40,680 bases of DNA from Synergistaceae bacterium (GTDB lineage Bacteria > Synergistota > Synergistia > Synergistales > Aminobacteriaceae): positions 1 through 40,680 of the forward strand of contig JAISQE010000031.1 of NCBI GenBank assembly GCA_031274425.1. Direction: 5' to 3'. Shown here in pieces: positions 24,506 through 32,508 of this stretch (its first letter is position 1; each line of letters begins with the position of its first letter). The notes beneath the pieces are model-generated. The model was not told the origin of the DNA and made no database searches. It saw only the letters and a list, made by a program, of their open reading frames with translations. The position numbers and the translations under genes are program-made.

Positions 24506-25288
24506 CTATATCGCTCCCCCGTTCCAAAGGTCTTGGAGCGTCACGAAACGGTAACCGCGCTTGCGCAACGTCGTGACGATCATGGGCAGGGCCTCGACGG
24601 TGGAGGGGACGCCCGAGTGCATCAGGACGATGGAACCGGGACGGGCGGCTCTCAAAACGTCGGCCGTGATCTGTTGCGCCGATCTTCCGGTGTAGTCGGC
24701 GGTGTTGACGCTCCAAAGTCCCATTCGCATGTTCATGCGGCGCATGGCGTAAAAAATTTTCAGGTTGAAGCCTCCGCCTGGAGGGCGCAGAAAACGAGGG
24801 ATTCGTATCGCCAGGGCGTCCATGACCTCGTTGCAGCGCTCGGCCTCACGCATGATCTTTTCCACCCACAACGTGTAGAGCTGCGGATGCGTGTAGCTGT
24901 GGTTCTCGATCTCGTGCCCGGCGACATCGATGGTTTTTGTGATGGGGCCGTAACGCTCGGCGAACTTTCCGACCAGGAAAAACGTGCCCGGCACGTCCAG
25001 GCTCCTCAGAACCGCCAGCAACTCGGGCATACCTTTATCGCGAGGCCCGTCGTCAAAGCTCAAAACGACCTCCCGGACGAAGGGATTTCCCGACACGACG
25101 CCCCATCGCGATCTTTCGTCGTTCAAAGGGCCCCATTCGACGCACAAAAAAAGAACCAACAACGCAACCAGCAGCTTGCGTTCGAGACCGCGAAGACGCC
25201 GCCCGATCCGACGCACGTGCTTTCTGACCTTAATCAACGAGTTTATTCCCTTCTTTTCCGCTCTTTTTCGCGACAGTATATGAAACAT
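24506..25288 (-). CDS. NodB-type polysaccharide/peptidoglycan deacetylase
   Basis: Membrane-anchored metal-dependent N- or O-deacetylase of the carbohydrate esterase 4 fold, facing the periplasm. One hydrophobic anchor (LLVALLVLFLCVEWG, about 39-53) is preceded by a basic N-terminus. All NodB motifs are present: SFDDGP (77-82), H-x3-H in NHSYTHP (His130, His134), RPPGGG (168-173), NTADYTG (195-201) and LMHSG with His224. The substrate (peptidoglycan, capsule or teichoic-like polymer) is unknown. The ATG at 25288 has no ribosome site; a TTG at residue 18, preceded by AGAAGGGA, is an alternative that leaves the anchor intact. It lies just upstream of lplT-aas on the same strand (51-bp gap) and is divergent from the dCMP deaminase. 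Confidence 0.9.
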   Translation of the reverse strand: MFHILSRKRAEKKGINSLIKVRKHVRRIGRRLRGLERKLLVALLVLFLCVEWGPLNDERSRWGVVSGNPFVREVVLSFDDGPRDKGMPELLAVLRSLDVPGTFFLVGKFAERYGPITKTIDVAGHEIENHSYTHPQLYTLWVEKIMREAERCNEVMDALAIRIPRFLRPPGGGFNLKIFYAMRRMNMRMGLWSVNTADYTGRSAQQITADVLRAARPGSIVLMHSGVPSTVEALPMIVTTLRKRGYRFVTLQDLWNGGAI

Positions 25289-25339
25289 AAAATACTATAA
25301 TGGGTATTCGGCATCCGCGCTAGGGGAGGGCGATATATT

Positions 25340-25849
25340 ATGGAAAGCATGAGGCCGGACTGGGACACCTATTTCATCGCGATCGCGATGATGGCCGCAA
25401 CGAGAAGCACCTGCATCCGCCGGCAGGTGGGGGCGGTGATCACCCGCGGCCGTCAGATCGTCAGCACGGGCTACAACGGCGCGCCCTCCGGAACGTCTCA
25501 TTGTTGGGACGTCGGATGCTTGCGCGAGATGCTGGGCACGCCCTCGGGAGAGCGGCAGGAAATGTGCCGGGGGTCCCACGCGGAAGCGAACGCCATCGCG
25601 CAGGCCGCGCGCATGGGCATCGCGACGGACGGCGCGGCGCTTTACTGCACGCACGAGCCCTGCTCGCTCTGCACCAAAGTCATTCTGAACGCGGGGATCG
25701 TGAGAGTCGTCTATATGCACCCCTATCCCGATAAGCTGGCGGTGGAGCTGCGGGAGGAAACCCAGGTCGTGTTCGAGGTCTTCCCGCGGGAAAAAATCGT
25801 CGCCGCTCGAGAGTGGATCTCGAGAAGCATCGGGCTCGACAATAGATGA
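25340..25849 (+). CDS. dCMP deaminase (ComEB/cytidylate deaminase family)
   Basis: Zinc enzyme deaminating dCMP to dUMP for dTTP synthesis. The 169-residue protein has the deaminase core: an N-terminal ATRSTCIRRQVGAVITRG segment with STGYNGAPSG, the zinc/proton-shuttle HAE at 80-82 (CRGSHAEANAI), and the PCSLC motif (Cys108, Cys111) in HEPCSLCTKVILNAG. Extra cysteines before HAE (HCWDVGC, MCRGS) are usual in this family and may bind a second zinc. GGAGG is 10 bases before the ATG. A perfect TATAAT lies at 25296-25301 upstream, although a good -35 is not obvious. metG follows after 70 bp on the same strand. Confidence 0.92.
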   Translation: MESMRPDWDTYFIAIAMMAATRSTCIRRQVGAVITRGRQIVSTGYNGAPSGTSHCWDVGCLREMLGTPSGERQEMCRGSHAEANAIAQAARMGIATDGAALYCTHEPCSLCTKVILNAGIVRVVYMHPYPDKLAVELREETQVVFEVFPREKIVAAREWISRSIGLDNR

Positions 25850-25919
25850 AAAATAAAAAAAGGTATATTATGAACTCATCAATCGTATAAAAACGAAACC
25901 CGAGAACGGAGGTTCTGTT

Positions 25920-27860
25920 ATGGACAACAAGAAGCGTTTTTACATCACGACGCCGATCTACTACGTCAACGATATCCCTCACATCGGACACGCCTACACC
26001 ACCATCGCGTGCGATGTCATGAGCCGTTATAAACGAATGAAAGGTTTCGACGCCTATTTTCTGACCGGCACGGACGAGCACGGTCAAAAGATCCAAACCG
26101 CGGCCGAGGCGAAGGGGTTGACGCCCCAAGAGCTGGTGGACAAAATTCACCTCAATTTCAAGGAGCTGTGGAAGGTGCTGAATATCAGCAACGACGACTT
26201 CATCCGCACGACGGAAGATCGTCACGTCCGCGTGGTGCAGTCCATGTTCAAAAAGCTGATGGATCAGGGCGACATCTACAAAGGCAGCTACGAGGGCTGG
26301 TACTGCGTGCCGTGCGAGACCTACGTGCCCGAGAGCAGCATGGGCGAAAACCGTACCTGCCCCGATTGCGGACGCCCCTTGACGACGATGAAAGAAGAAA
26401 GCTACTTCTTCAAAGCGTCGAAATACGTCCCCCGGCTGATCGAGCATTACGAAAAAAATTTGCAGGGCGTCATGCCTCGCATTCGCTACAACGAGATCAT
26501 GAGCTTCCTTCACGGAGAGGTGCGCGACCAGTCCGTTTCCCGCACGACGCTCAAGTGGGGCATTCCCATCCCCGGAGACGAAAAGCACGTGGTGTACGTC
26601 TGGTTCGACGCTTTGATCAACTACGCGACGGCGGTCGGGTATCTGGACGACCCGGAGATGTTCGAGCGATACTGGCCCGTGGTTCGGCACATGGTGGGCA
26701 AGGACATCATCCGCTTTCACTGCGTGATATGGCCCCTGATGCTGCTGGCGTTGGGGGTCAACGTGCCGGTGTCCGTGGTGGCCCACGGCTGGTGGACGGT
26801 AGACGGTGAAAAAATGAGCAAATCCAAGGGCAACGTCGTCGATCCGTTCAAGATGGCGGAGCTGTACGGCGCGGACGCCTTCCGATATTTCCTGCTGCGG
26901 GAGGTCCCGTTCGGCAACGACGGCGACTTTTCCGAGGCCGCTTTGGTGGGCCGCATCAACAGCGACCTGGCGAATGACCTGGGCAATTTGCTGAACCGAA
27001 CGTTGCAGATGATCGTCTCCTATTCGGGGGGCGTGGTGCCGGCGGGAGCCCTCGACGACCCTCTGGACGTGGAGGTGCGCGCCCTGGGAGAAGCGACCGT
27101 CGGGGCGGTGGACAAATCCATGGAAACTTTCTCCTACGACGAAGCCCTGAAGCTCATCTGGGCTTTCATCGGACGCGCCAACAAGTACATCGACGAGACG
27201 TCCCCCTGGAAGCTCCAGAAAGAGGGGAAAAACGCGCGGCTGGACGGGGTGCTGTGCACCTTGTACGAAGTGCTGAGGCTCTCGGCCCTGTTGGTGGCCC
27301 CTTACATCCCGGAGGGCGCGGAAAAGATCTGGAAGCAGCTGGGGCGTCAAGGAAGCGTGCACACGGAGAAGATCGATTCGTTTCGTTGGGGTGAGGGAGC
27401 CGGGACGAAGGTCGACAAGGCCGAGGTTTTGTTCCCCCGCATCGATTTGGAGCAATGGAAAAAGGACCGGACGCCGCAGCCGGACGCGGCGAAGGCGAGC
27501 GGAGCGGAAGCGGCGGAGCACGAGCCGGAGATCGACATCGACGGGTTTCGCTCCGTTGAGCTGCGCGTCGCTCAGATCGTGAAGGTCGAAGAGATCCCCA
27601 GATCCAAAAAACTCTATAAGCTGGAGGTGGACCTGGGCTATGAGCGGCGGACTATATGCGCGGGCATCAAACCTTTCTTCAAACCTGAAGAACTGGAGGG
27701 CAGGCGAGCCGTGGTCGTGGCGAACCTGAAACCGGCCAAGCTCTGCGGGATCGAAAGCAACGGCATGATTTTGGCGGCCAGCGTCAAGGGCGGAGAGGAC
27801 GAGCAGGTGGTGTTGATCGCCCCCGCGGCGGATATCCCGCTGGGCAGCCGCGTGAGGTGA
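25920..27860 (+). CDS. metG: Methionyl-tRNA synthetase
   Basis: Charges tRNA-Met. 646 residues: class I catalytic core with HIGH at 21-24, the connective-peptide zinc knuckle CVPC (129-132) and CPDC (147-150), KMSKS at 298-302, an anticodon-binding helical domain, a charged Ala/Glu linker (about 525-538), and a C-terminal Trbp111-type tRNA-binding dimerisation domain (FRSVELRVAQIVKVEEIPRS onward). This is the domain order of the bacterial MetG1 forms with one zinc-knuckle pair set. GGAGG lies 7 bases upstream of the ATG. The stop overlaps the GTG of the next gene (GTGA), so the two are translationally coupled. Confidence 0.97.
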   Translation: MDNKKRFYITTPIYYVNDIPHIGHAYTTIACDVMSRYKRMKGFDAYFLTGTDEHGQKIQTAAEAKGLTPQELVDKIHLNFKELWKVLNISNDDFIRTTEDRHVRVVQSMFKKLMDQGDIYKGSYEGWYCVPCETYVPESSMGENRTCPDCGRPLTTMKEESYFFKASKYVPRLIEHYEKNLQGVMPRIRYNEIMSFLHGEVRDQSVSRTTLKWGIPIPGDEKHVVYVWFDALINYATAVGYLDDPEMFERYWPVVRHMVGKDIIRFHCVIWPLMLLALGVNVPVSVVAHGWWTVDGEKMSKSKGNVVDPFKMAELYGADAFRYFLLREVPFGNDGDFSEAALVGRINSDLANDLGNLLNRTLQMIVSYSGGVVPAGALDDPLDVEVRALGEATVGAVDKSMETFSYDEALKLIWAFIGRANKYIDETSPWKLQKEGKNARLDGVLCTLYEVLRLSALLVAPYIPEGAEKIWKQLGRQGSVHTEKIDSFRWGEGAGTKVDKAEVLFPRIDLEQWKKDRTPQPDAAKASGAEAAEHEPEIDIDGFRSVELRVAQIVKVEEIPRSKKLYKLEVDLGYERRTICAGIKPFFKPEELEGRRAVVVANLKPAKLCGIESNGMILAASVKGGEDEQVVLIAPAADIPLGSRVR

Positions 27861-28198
27861 CGCGAAGGCAAAAAAACGCGAGCTCCCGCGACAACAACTT
27901 CTACCACAAAGTGTACGCCATCGTGTCGAAGATCCCGAAGGGGAAAGTCGTTTCCTATGGACAGGTGGCCTCCTGGGCGGGAAGCTGGCGGGCGTCGCGC
28001 GCCGTAGGGTACGCGCTTTTCCGCCCGCCCCAGGAGCTCGGGCTCCCCTGCCACCGCGTGGTCTACCGGGACGGCGCTCTGGCGGGGGACGCCGTGTTCG
28101 GAGCGGGAGTGCAGAGACGGCTCCTGGAAAAAGAGGGCGTAGGCTTCACGCCCGACGGCCGCGTGGACATGCGAAAACACGCCTGGGACGGCCGATAA
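27857..28198 (+). CDS. MGMT-domain protein (O6-alkylguanine-DNA alkyltransferase C-domain)
   Basis: Small (113-residue) stand-alone version of the DNA-binding/catalytic domain of methylguanine methyltransferase. It has the helix-turn-helix IPKGKVVSYGQVASWAGS with an Arg near WRASRAVGYAL (arginine-finger region) and the acceptor motif LPCHRVVYRDGAL. The Cys in PCHRV is kept, so it is not a typical ATL protein (which has Trp there). Direct alkyl transfer is therefore possible even though the N-terminal domain is absent. GTG start within the metG stop (GTGA overlap) suggests coupled translation from the metG message. Alternatively it is a damage-recognition factor feeding nucleotide excision repair. 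Confidence 0.85.
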   Translation: MTRRQKNASSRDNNFYHKVYAIVSKIPKGKVVSYGQVASWAGSWRASRAVGYALFRPPQELGLPCHRVVYRDGALAGDAVFGAGVQRRLLEKEGVGFTPDGRVDMRKHAWDGR

Positions 28199-28221
28199 CC
28201 CCCCCCGGTCTTTCAGTCTTT

Positions 28222-28316
28222 GGCCTTTCATATCCAAAAGGCCGAGCGCGCTCTAAACGACTCGCTCGGCTGTTAGGTTCGACGCTTATCGCTGCCCCCC
28301 AAAGCACTCAGGGGGA
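28222..28316. other. Hairpin-rich convergent gap with possible repeat remnant (copy D)
   Basis: Between two convergent genes: GGCCTTT/AAAGGCC (28222-28243), GCCGAGCG/CGCTCGGC (28241-28270) and CCCCCC/GGGGG (28295-28315) can form stems; the first two are mutually exclusive. None has a U-run. CGCTTATCGCTGCCCCCC (28283-28300) resembles the right end of the dispersed repeat (CGCTTAACGAG..TGCCCCCC). Confidence 0.4.
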
Positions 28317-28325
28317 CGCCCGGCT

Positions 28326-31190
28326 CTAGGAGCTTGCGGATGCGGAGCTTGCGGATGCTTGCAATTGGGCCGTGACGCTTTCCAGCCAGGTGGCCTGTTG
28401 CATCATCGTCGATAGGCTGACCTCCGCCGCCGCGAACTGCGCTTGAAGGTTCGCCTGCTTCGTCTCCAGGCGTTTTTCGAAACTTTCCAGGTACTTATCG
28501 ATGGACGCGATTTCGGTGTCGATGGCGTTCATCTCGCGCACCACCGCGCCTTGGGCGGCGGTCACGCCGGAGGCGACCTCTTTTTGCGAGGAGTTGATCA
28601 TGTTCTCCACGAAGGTCTCCATCTGCGCCGCGAAGCTCGTGACCAACGTCGAAACGTCCTCGGCGTTGTTTTCCAGGGCGGTCATGAAAGCGCTGGTGTC
28701 GAAGTCCAGCTCGCCGCTTTGCCCTTGAGTGGACATCTCCCCCGTCGACGCAAGTTTTATCCCGATCTGGGAGAGCGCCGAGTATTGATAGTTCAGGCCC
28801 AGCGAGGACAGCACGGAGGTCGAACCTCCCAAAGAGATCTGGTTTTCGGTTCCCGCGCTGATGATTAGCTTGTTGTCCTCCACCTCGGCCTTGGCGTAGG
28901 GAACGGAATAGGCCTGCCCGTCCGCGTCGAAAAACAAGGGGTTGTTCAGCCCGTTGAGTTGCGGACTGTTGATTTTCGCCGCGATCGTCGCCAGCGTGTC
29001 CTCCGGCTCCACGACGATGCTCGCGGTGCGTCCTCCCGCGGTGACGGAGAAGGTCCCCGCGTTGACGACGCCGTTTTGGGACATGGCGCCGTAGATCGCG
29101 TCGCGGCTACCGCGCTGGGTAAAGGCCGCTGTGTAGATCTGAGAGGTCACTCGGCGCATGGAGTCCTTCATGCTGCGCAGGAGGGAATTTCCCCTCAAAA
29201 GCCCCCACTTCATGCGAAAGTCGTCGCTGTCCACCGTAGCCGCCGTGGTCTCGTCCAGTTCCTCTTCCGTCATGCGCACGTTGATCCAGTCCAGGACTTC
29301 GTTGTAAGCGGTGACGAAGTCCTGCAGCGCGGTGACGGCGGATTCCGCGTTCTGCGAAACATCCAGCGACACCTGTCCTATGCCTTTCAACTGGAGCGTC
29401 ATTCCCTTGATCAGCTCGTTCCCGTAACTTTCCCCGATGGAGTTGGAAGAACGGGTGACCTTCTCGCCGTCCAGCAGCAGCTCCGCGTCTTGCGCCGCCG
29501 TGTAGTGATCCTCGTCCGTCAGATCCAACCCCAGCGCGGCCAACGTGCCGTTGCCGTCGTCGCTCAGGTAGAAGGTGTTGGCGTTGTAGGTGTACTCGAC
29601 GGTGTAGGTTGTGTTGTACGTCGGAGCTTTCGCGTGGACCTCGGGGGCCTCCGTCGGGGTCGCCCAGTTTATCCGGAGCTTCGTCCCCGGGTTGTCCGCG
29701 TCGGGGGAACCCACGTCCAGCGAAGGGGTAAAGGCCGGGTCTACGGTTTGACCGTCGTAGACGCCCATGGTTTGGCCGTTGTAGGTTATGACGTGCGTGC
29801 CGTGAGGCTCGCTGACAAACTTGCCGCCGTTCGGCAGGGCCACCGTGTCCTCCGTGTCGCGCGAGATGCCGGAGATCGTGGTCGTCGTGCCGTCGGATTT
29901 TTGCAGGGTCAGATCGTAAGCGCTTCCCGGTTCGGGGGCATCCCAGCCTCCGCCCGTATACCATTGAATCACGGCCTCGCCGCTGGAGTTCCGCAGGATG
30001 TCGAAGTCGACTCCCTCTCTCCAGACGCGGCTTCCCGGCTGTTGAACGGTGGCGGTTCCCTTCGCGAAATCGGCGTAGCTCGTCCCGGTCAGGACGTCCT
30101 GGTTGCTCCGCGTGATGTCGAAGGTGAAGGTTTCGCCTCCCTCGGCCACGTAGGATACCTCATAGTCCGCTCCCGCGGCGGGTCTGTCGTAGGCGTTCAG
30201 CCAGTGTATGGAGCCGTCGGCGCCGACCTCGAAATCGTCGCCGCGTGTATAGGCGACGCCGCCGGACGTGATCGTCACGCCGGCCGCGGAACGCGGGGTA
30301 AAGGGCAGGACGCCCTCGTCCACGTCGCCGCTCCCGGAGCGATTCGCCGTCACCGCGTAGGTGTCCCCCGAGTAGGCGGTGTACGTGTCCTGATAGACGA
30401 CCCCCGGTGGAGGGGTCTGAGGGTCGTAGCGACGCCAGCGAATCTGGTTGCCGTTTACGATGTCGAAGTCCTCCCCCACTTTATAGACCGTGCCGTCTTC
30501 GCCCTTGACGGTCAATGTTCCGCCGTTGACCGCGCCCAGGTCCACGTTAAACTCCAGGGTGTCGGAGGCGTTCACGGACCGCGTCAGGGTCGCCGTCTGC
30601 GTCGTCTTCTCCAGACCGGTGTCGTCGCTCTTCAAAATGAGCCGGTTGTCCACGACGCTCGCCGTCACGGAAACGGCGGGGCTCCGCGTCTTGAGTTGCG
30701 TGTTGATCTTGTCGGCGAGGGACTCCAGGGTATCCGTCGAGGCGACGTCCACGCGCACGTTCTGCCCGCCCGCGTTCACATAAAAATAGGAGCTTCCGCT
30801 GGAGCCGAAGATATTGCCCAGGGTTCCCGAGAACTGGTTGGAGCGATTGATCTGGCTGTTAGCCAGTTTCAGAACTTCCAAGTCGTAAACGTTGATCTCG
30901 GCGTCCGCGCTGACGGTGGCGGTCAGGACGCCTTTATACGACGTGTTGCGGTCAATCCTCTCGATCTCCACCTGTTTGGCCTGGAACGTGGAGGCCAGTT
31001 TCAAAGACGACAAAGTGCTTTGCAGGTTTTGCAGGCCGACCTGGATTTCTTCCCAGAGGCTTTTTTTCAGTTCGAGTTTGTCGCGCTTGTCCAACTGGAC
31101 ATAAGCGGGTTGTTTCGCGGTTTCCAGCAACTCCGTCACCATGCTGTCCCAATCGATGCCGGACACGACGCCCGTAACGCTCATAGCCAT
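28326..31190 (-). CDS. fliD: Flagellar hook-associated protein 2 (filament cap) with internal repeats
   Basis: Cap protein of the flagellar filament, exported by the flagellar type III apparatus. The N-terminus SVTGVVSGIDWDSMVTELLETAKQP and the C-terminal coiled segment (IDKYLESFEKRLETKQANLQAQFAAAEVSLSTMM, ending with MQQATWLES) are FliD hallmarks. At 954 residues it is far longer than usual (400-700). The excess is largely in a beta-rich middle. That middle holds three similar units of about 77 residues, each with a Gly-x-Asp-Phe-(Asp/Glu) core (residues 239-243, 317-321, 393-397), then Ile-x-Trp and a Pro-Gly-x-x-Tyr turn. The C-terminus is an exact pentapeptide duplication (ASASS twice). 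GAGGGTG precedes the ATG; the upstream gene stops 2 bp before it. Confidence 0.92.
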   Translation of the reverse strand: MAMSVTGVVSGIDWDSMVTELLETAKQPAYVQLDKRDKLELKKSLWEEIQVGLQNLQSTLSSLKLASTFQAKQVEIERIDRNTSYKGVLTATVSADAEINVYDLEVLKLANSQINRSNQFSGTLGNIFGSSGSSYFYVNAGGQNVRVDVASTDTLESLADKINTQLKTRSPAVSVTASVVDNRLILKSDDTGLEKTTQTATLTRSVNASDTLEFNVDLGAVNGGTLTVKGEDGTVYKVGEDFDIVNGNQIRWRRYDPQTPPPGVVYQDTYTAYSGDTYAVTANRSGSGDVDEGVLPFTPRSAAGVTITSGGVAYTRGDDFEVGADGSIHWLNAYDRPAAGADYEVSYVAEGGETFTFDITRSNQDVLTGTSYADFAKGTATVQQPGSRVWREGVDFDILRNSSGEAVIQWYTGGGWDAPEPGSAYDLTLQKSDGTTTTISGISRDTEDTVALPNGGKFVSEPHGTHVITYNGQTMGVYDGQTVDPAFTPSLDVGSPDADNPGTKLRINWATPTEAPEVHAKAPTYNTTYTVEYTYNANTFYLSDDGNGTLAALGLDLTDEDHYTAAQDAELLLDGEKVTRSSNSIGESYGNELIKGMTLQLKGIGQVSLDVSQNAESAVTALQDFVTAYNEVLDWINVRMTEEELDETTAATVDSDDFRMKWGLLRGNSLLRSMKDSMRRVTSQIYTAAFTQRGSRDAIYGAMSQNGVVNAGTFSVTAGGRTASIVVEPEDTLATIAAKINSPQLNGLNNPLFFDADGQAYSVPYAKAEVEDNKLIISAGTENQISLGGSTSVLSSLGLNYQYSALSQIGIKLASTGEMSTQGQSGELDFDTSAFMTALENNAEDVSTLVTSFAAQMETFVENMINSSQKEVASGVTAAQGAVVREMNAIDTEIASIDKYLESFEKRLETKQANLQAQFAAAEVSLSTMMQQATWLESVTAQLQASASSASASS
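28329..28358 (-). repeat. Exact 15-bp tandem duplication at the fliD 3' end
   Basis: GGAGCTTGCGGATGC occurs twice without mismatch (28329-28343, 28344-28358), directly before the stop codon, encoding the repeated ASASS tail. Confidence 0.9.
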
Positions 31191-31192
31191 CT

Positions 31193-31672
31193 TTACACCC
31201 TCTTAGACTTGAACGGATACCGTTGCAAAACCATAACGGGGATTATCAGGAGCAATGCCGCGAACCCCACGCGGCTATCGCAGCCGGTTTCGATTTCTTC
31301 CTCCGCGTAGGAATCCCCCACCTCCAACGTACTGTTGGTCTCGGCGTACAAATCCGAGGAATCGTCCTGATACCTCGCCACGACGGAAAAAATGTACGTA
31401 CCGTCCCCGGCGGGAGTGTAGCTCGCCATCGCGATCAAGCCGTCGGCGCTCCACAAGGGGGTCAGTTCCTCCGTCTGACTGTCCGATGTCACCGTCAATT
31501 GGAAATCTGTCGGCTGCAAGGTCAACGACACCGTGACGGTTATCGTTTCGTCGGCCTCCGCCGAGGACGGCAACGTCAAGCTGGCGGAAAACAAGCTGTC
31601 CTCCGCCAGCGCGCCGCTCGACAAGAACGTCAAAAAACTCGCCCAAAGAAACGCTCTTTTTATGTGCTTCAC
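31193..31672 (-). CDS. Secreted Ig-like protein with Synergist-CTERM-type C-terminus
   Basis: 159-residue protein: signal peptide (HIKRAFLWASFLTFLSSGALA), then one beta-sandwich-like domain with alternating Thr/Val strands (DETITVTVSLTLQ, GDGTYIFSVVARYQ), then an acidic linker (SYAEEEIE). The C-terminal tripartite tail comprises TGCDS, hydrophobic VGFAALLLIIPVMVLQ and basic RYPFKSKRV. A Gly-Cys followed by a membrane segment and basic end is the pattern of the Synergist-CTERM putative sorting signal, suggesting processing and surface anchoring by a dedicated peptidase. GTG start, weak ribosome site. Its stop codon lies 2 bp before the fliD ATG, so the two are translationally coupled, tying it to the flagellum or to its surface passage. 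No named function. Confidence 0.75.
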   Translation of the reverse strand: MKHIKRAFLWASFLTFLSSGALAEDSLFSASLTLPSSAEADETITVTVSLTLQPTDFQLTVTSDSQTEELTPLWSADGLIAMASYTPAGDGTYIFSVVARYQDDSSDLYAETNSTLEVGDSYAEEEIETGCDSRVGFAALLLIIPVMVLQRYPFKSKRV

Positions 31673-31681
31673 TTCTCTTAC

Positions 31682-32392
31682 CTACGCGGACAGATCGAGC
31701 GAAGAGTATTGCGCTTGCTGACTGTAAAGTTTGAGAAACTGATTCGACAGATTGGTCTTCAACTGCGAAATCCTGTCGTCAAGCGACGTCTGGCTGACGG
31801 TAAGGGCCGCGCCCTCGGCGTCGCCCGCCGTATCCGTCGATACCGCGTTATCGCTTTCTCTGAGTTCTTGCAACCTGGCGACAAGATTTTCTACGGTTTC
31901 GTCTATTGTCTCGGAGGCCGCAGCGCTCGTATCGCTGTCTTCATTTTCATCTTCTTCCGCCAACAGAGCCTCCAGCCACTTTATAGACGCGCTCGTGCCG
32001 CCGCTCATCCCGCCAGGGCCCCGAAGCGTCATGCCGCCCGCGCCTCGGCCGAGTTTCTCCTCCATCGCGGAGAGATCGCCGCCCGCCGCCACAGCCTCCA
32101 GATCCGCCGCCAACTCCTTGAGCATGCGGGCCTGCCCGCCGGCGGCGCCGGCGGCCTCCTCCGTAACCTGAGTCAGAAGCTCGGCGGCTTTCGCCTTCAA
32201 CTCTTCGGGATTATCCTCCAGGCTTTGAAGCTCGGATAAGATTGCGCTCGGATTCAAACTGGACGCGGAACCGGCCTCGCCGGAACCCGTCTCGATTATC
32301 GCCTGTTGCGCTTGCTGCTGTAATTTTTTCTGTTTTTCGAGGCGCTCTTCCCACCAAATACTGCTGTCGCTTGTCACGGAACTTACGCTCAT
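31682..32392 (-). CDS. Coiled, acidic protein of unknown function upstream of fliD
   Basis: I do not recognise it. The protein has 236 residues and no signal peptide or membrane segment. It begins SVSSVTSDSSIWWEERLEKQKKLQQQAQQ, a helical Gln-rich stretch. A Gly-rich turn lies around residues 115-132 (GRGAGGMTLRGPGGMSGG), then an acidic Ser/Asp/Glu region (about 145-165) and a C-terminal helix (LDDRISQLKTNLSNQFLKLYSQQAQYSSLDLSA). That helix resembles the amphipathic ends of exported flagellar axial proteins. GGAGG is 9 bases before the ATG, and the next gene follows 9 bp after its stop. Position and composition suggest an exported or cytoplasmic flagellar accessory protein; this is inference from the fliD linkage only. 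Confidence 0.6.
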   Translation of the reverse strand: MSVSSVTSDSSIWWEERLEKQKKLQQQAQQAIIETGSGEAGSASSLNPSAILSELQSLEDNPEELKAKAAELLTQVTEEAAGAAGGQARMLKELAADLEAVAAGGDLSAMEEKLGRGAGGMTLRGPGGMSGGTSASIKWLEALLAEEDENEDSDTSAAASETIDETVENLVARLQELRESDNAVSTDTAGDAEGAALTVSQTSLDDRISQLKTNLSNQFLKLYSQQAQYSSLDLSA

Positions 32393-32456
32393 GATAGTGC
32401 CCTCCCTAACATGGAATTTATTGCGAGTAGAATAGCTGAAGCGGCGTTAAAGCGCG

Positions 32457-32501
32457 GCAAACAAACGCAAAATAGTGTTATAAACTGCAAATAAGTGCAA
32501 A
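32457..32501 (+). promoter_or_regulatory. Phased GCAAA boxes, candidate binding sites of the adjacent response regulator
   Basis: GCAAA occurs at 32457, 32467, 32487 and 32497, giving two GCAAA-N5-GCAAA pairs exactly 30 bp apart, all on a 10-bp helical phase (the middle slot at 32477 reads GTTAT). CpxR of E. coli binds GTAAA-N5-GTAAA. A -10-like TATAAA (32479-32484) lies between the two pairs. The region is shared with the divergent flagellar genes. Confidence 0.55.
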
Positions 32502-32508
32502 AGCAGCC

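Noticed and set aside
27857-28198. ATL-type alkyltransferase-like protein
   Set aside because: The cysteine acceptor motif PCHRV is intact, whereas ATL proteins carry Trp or another residue there.
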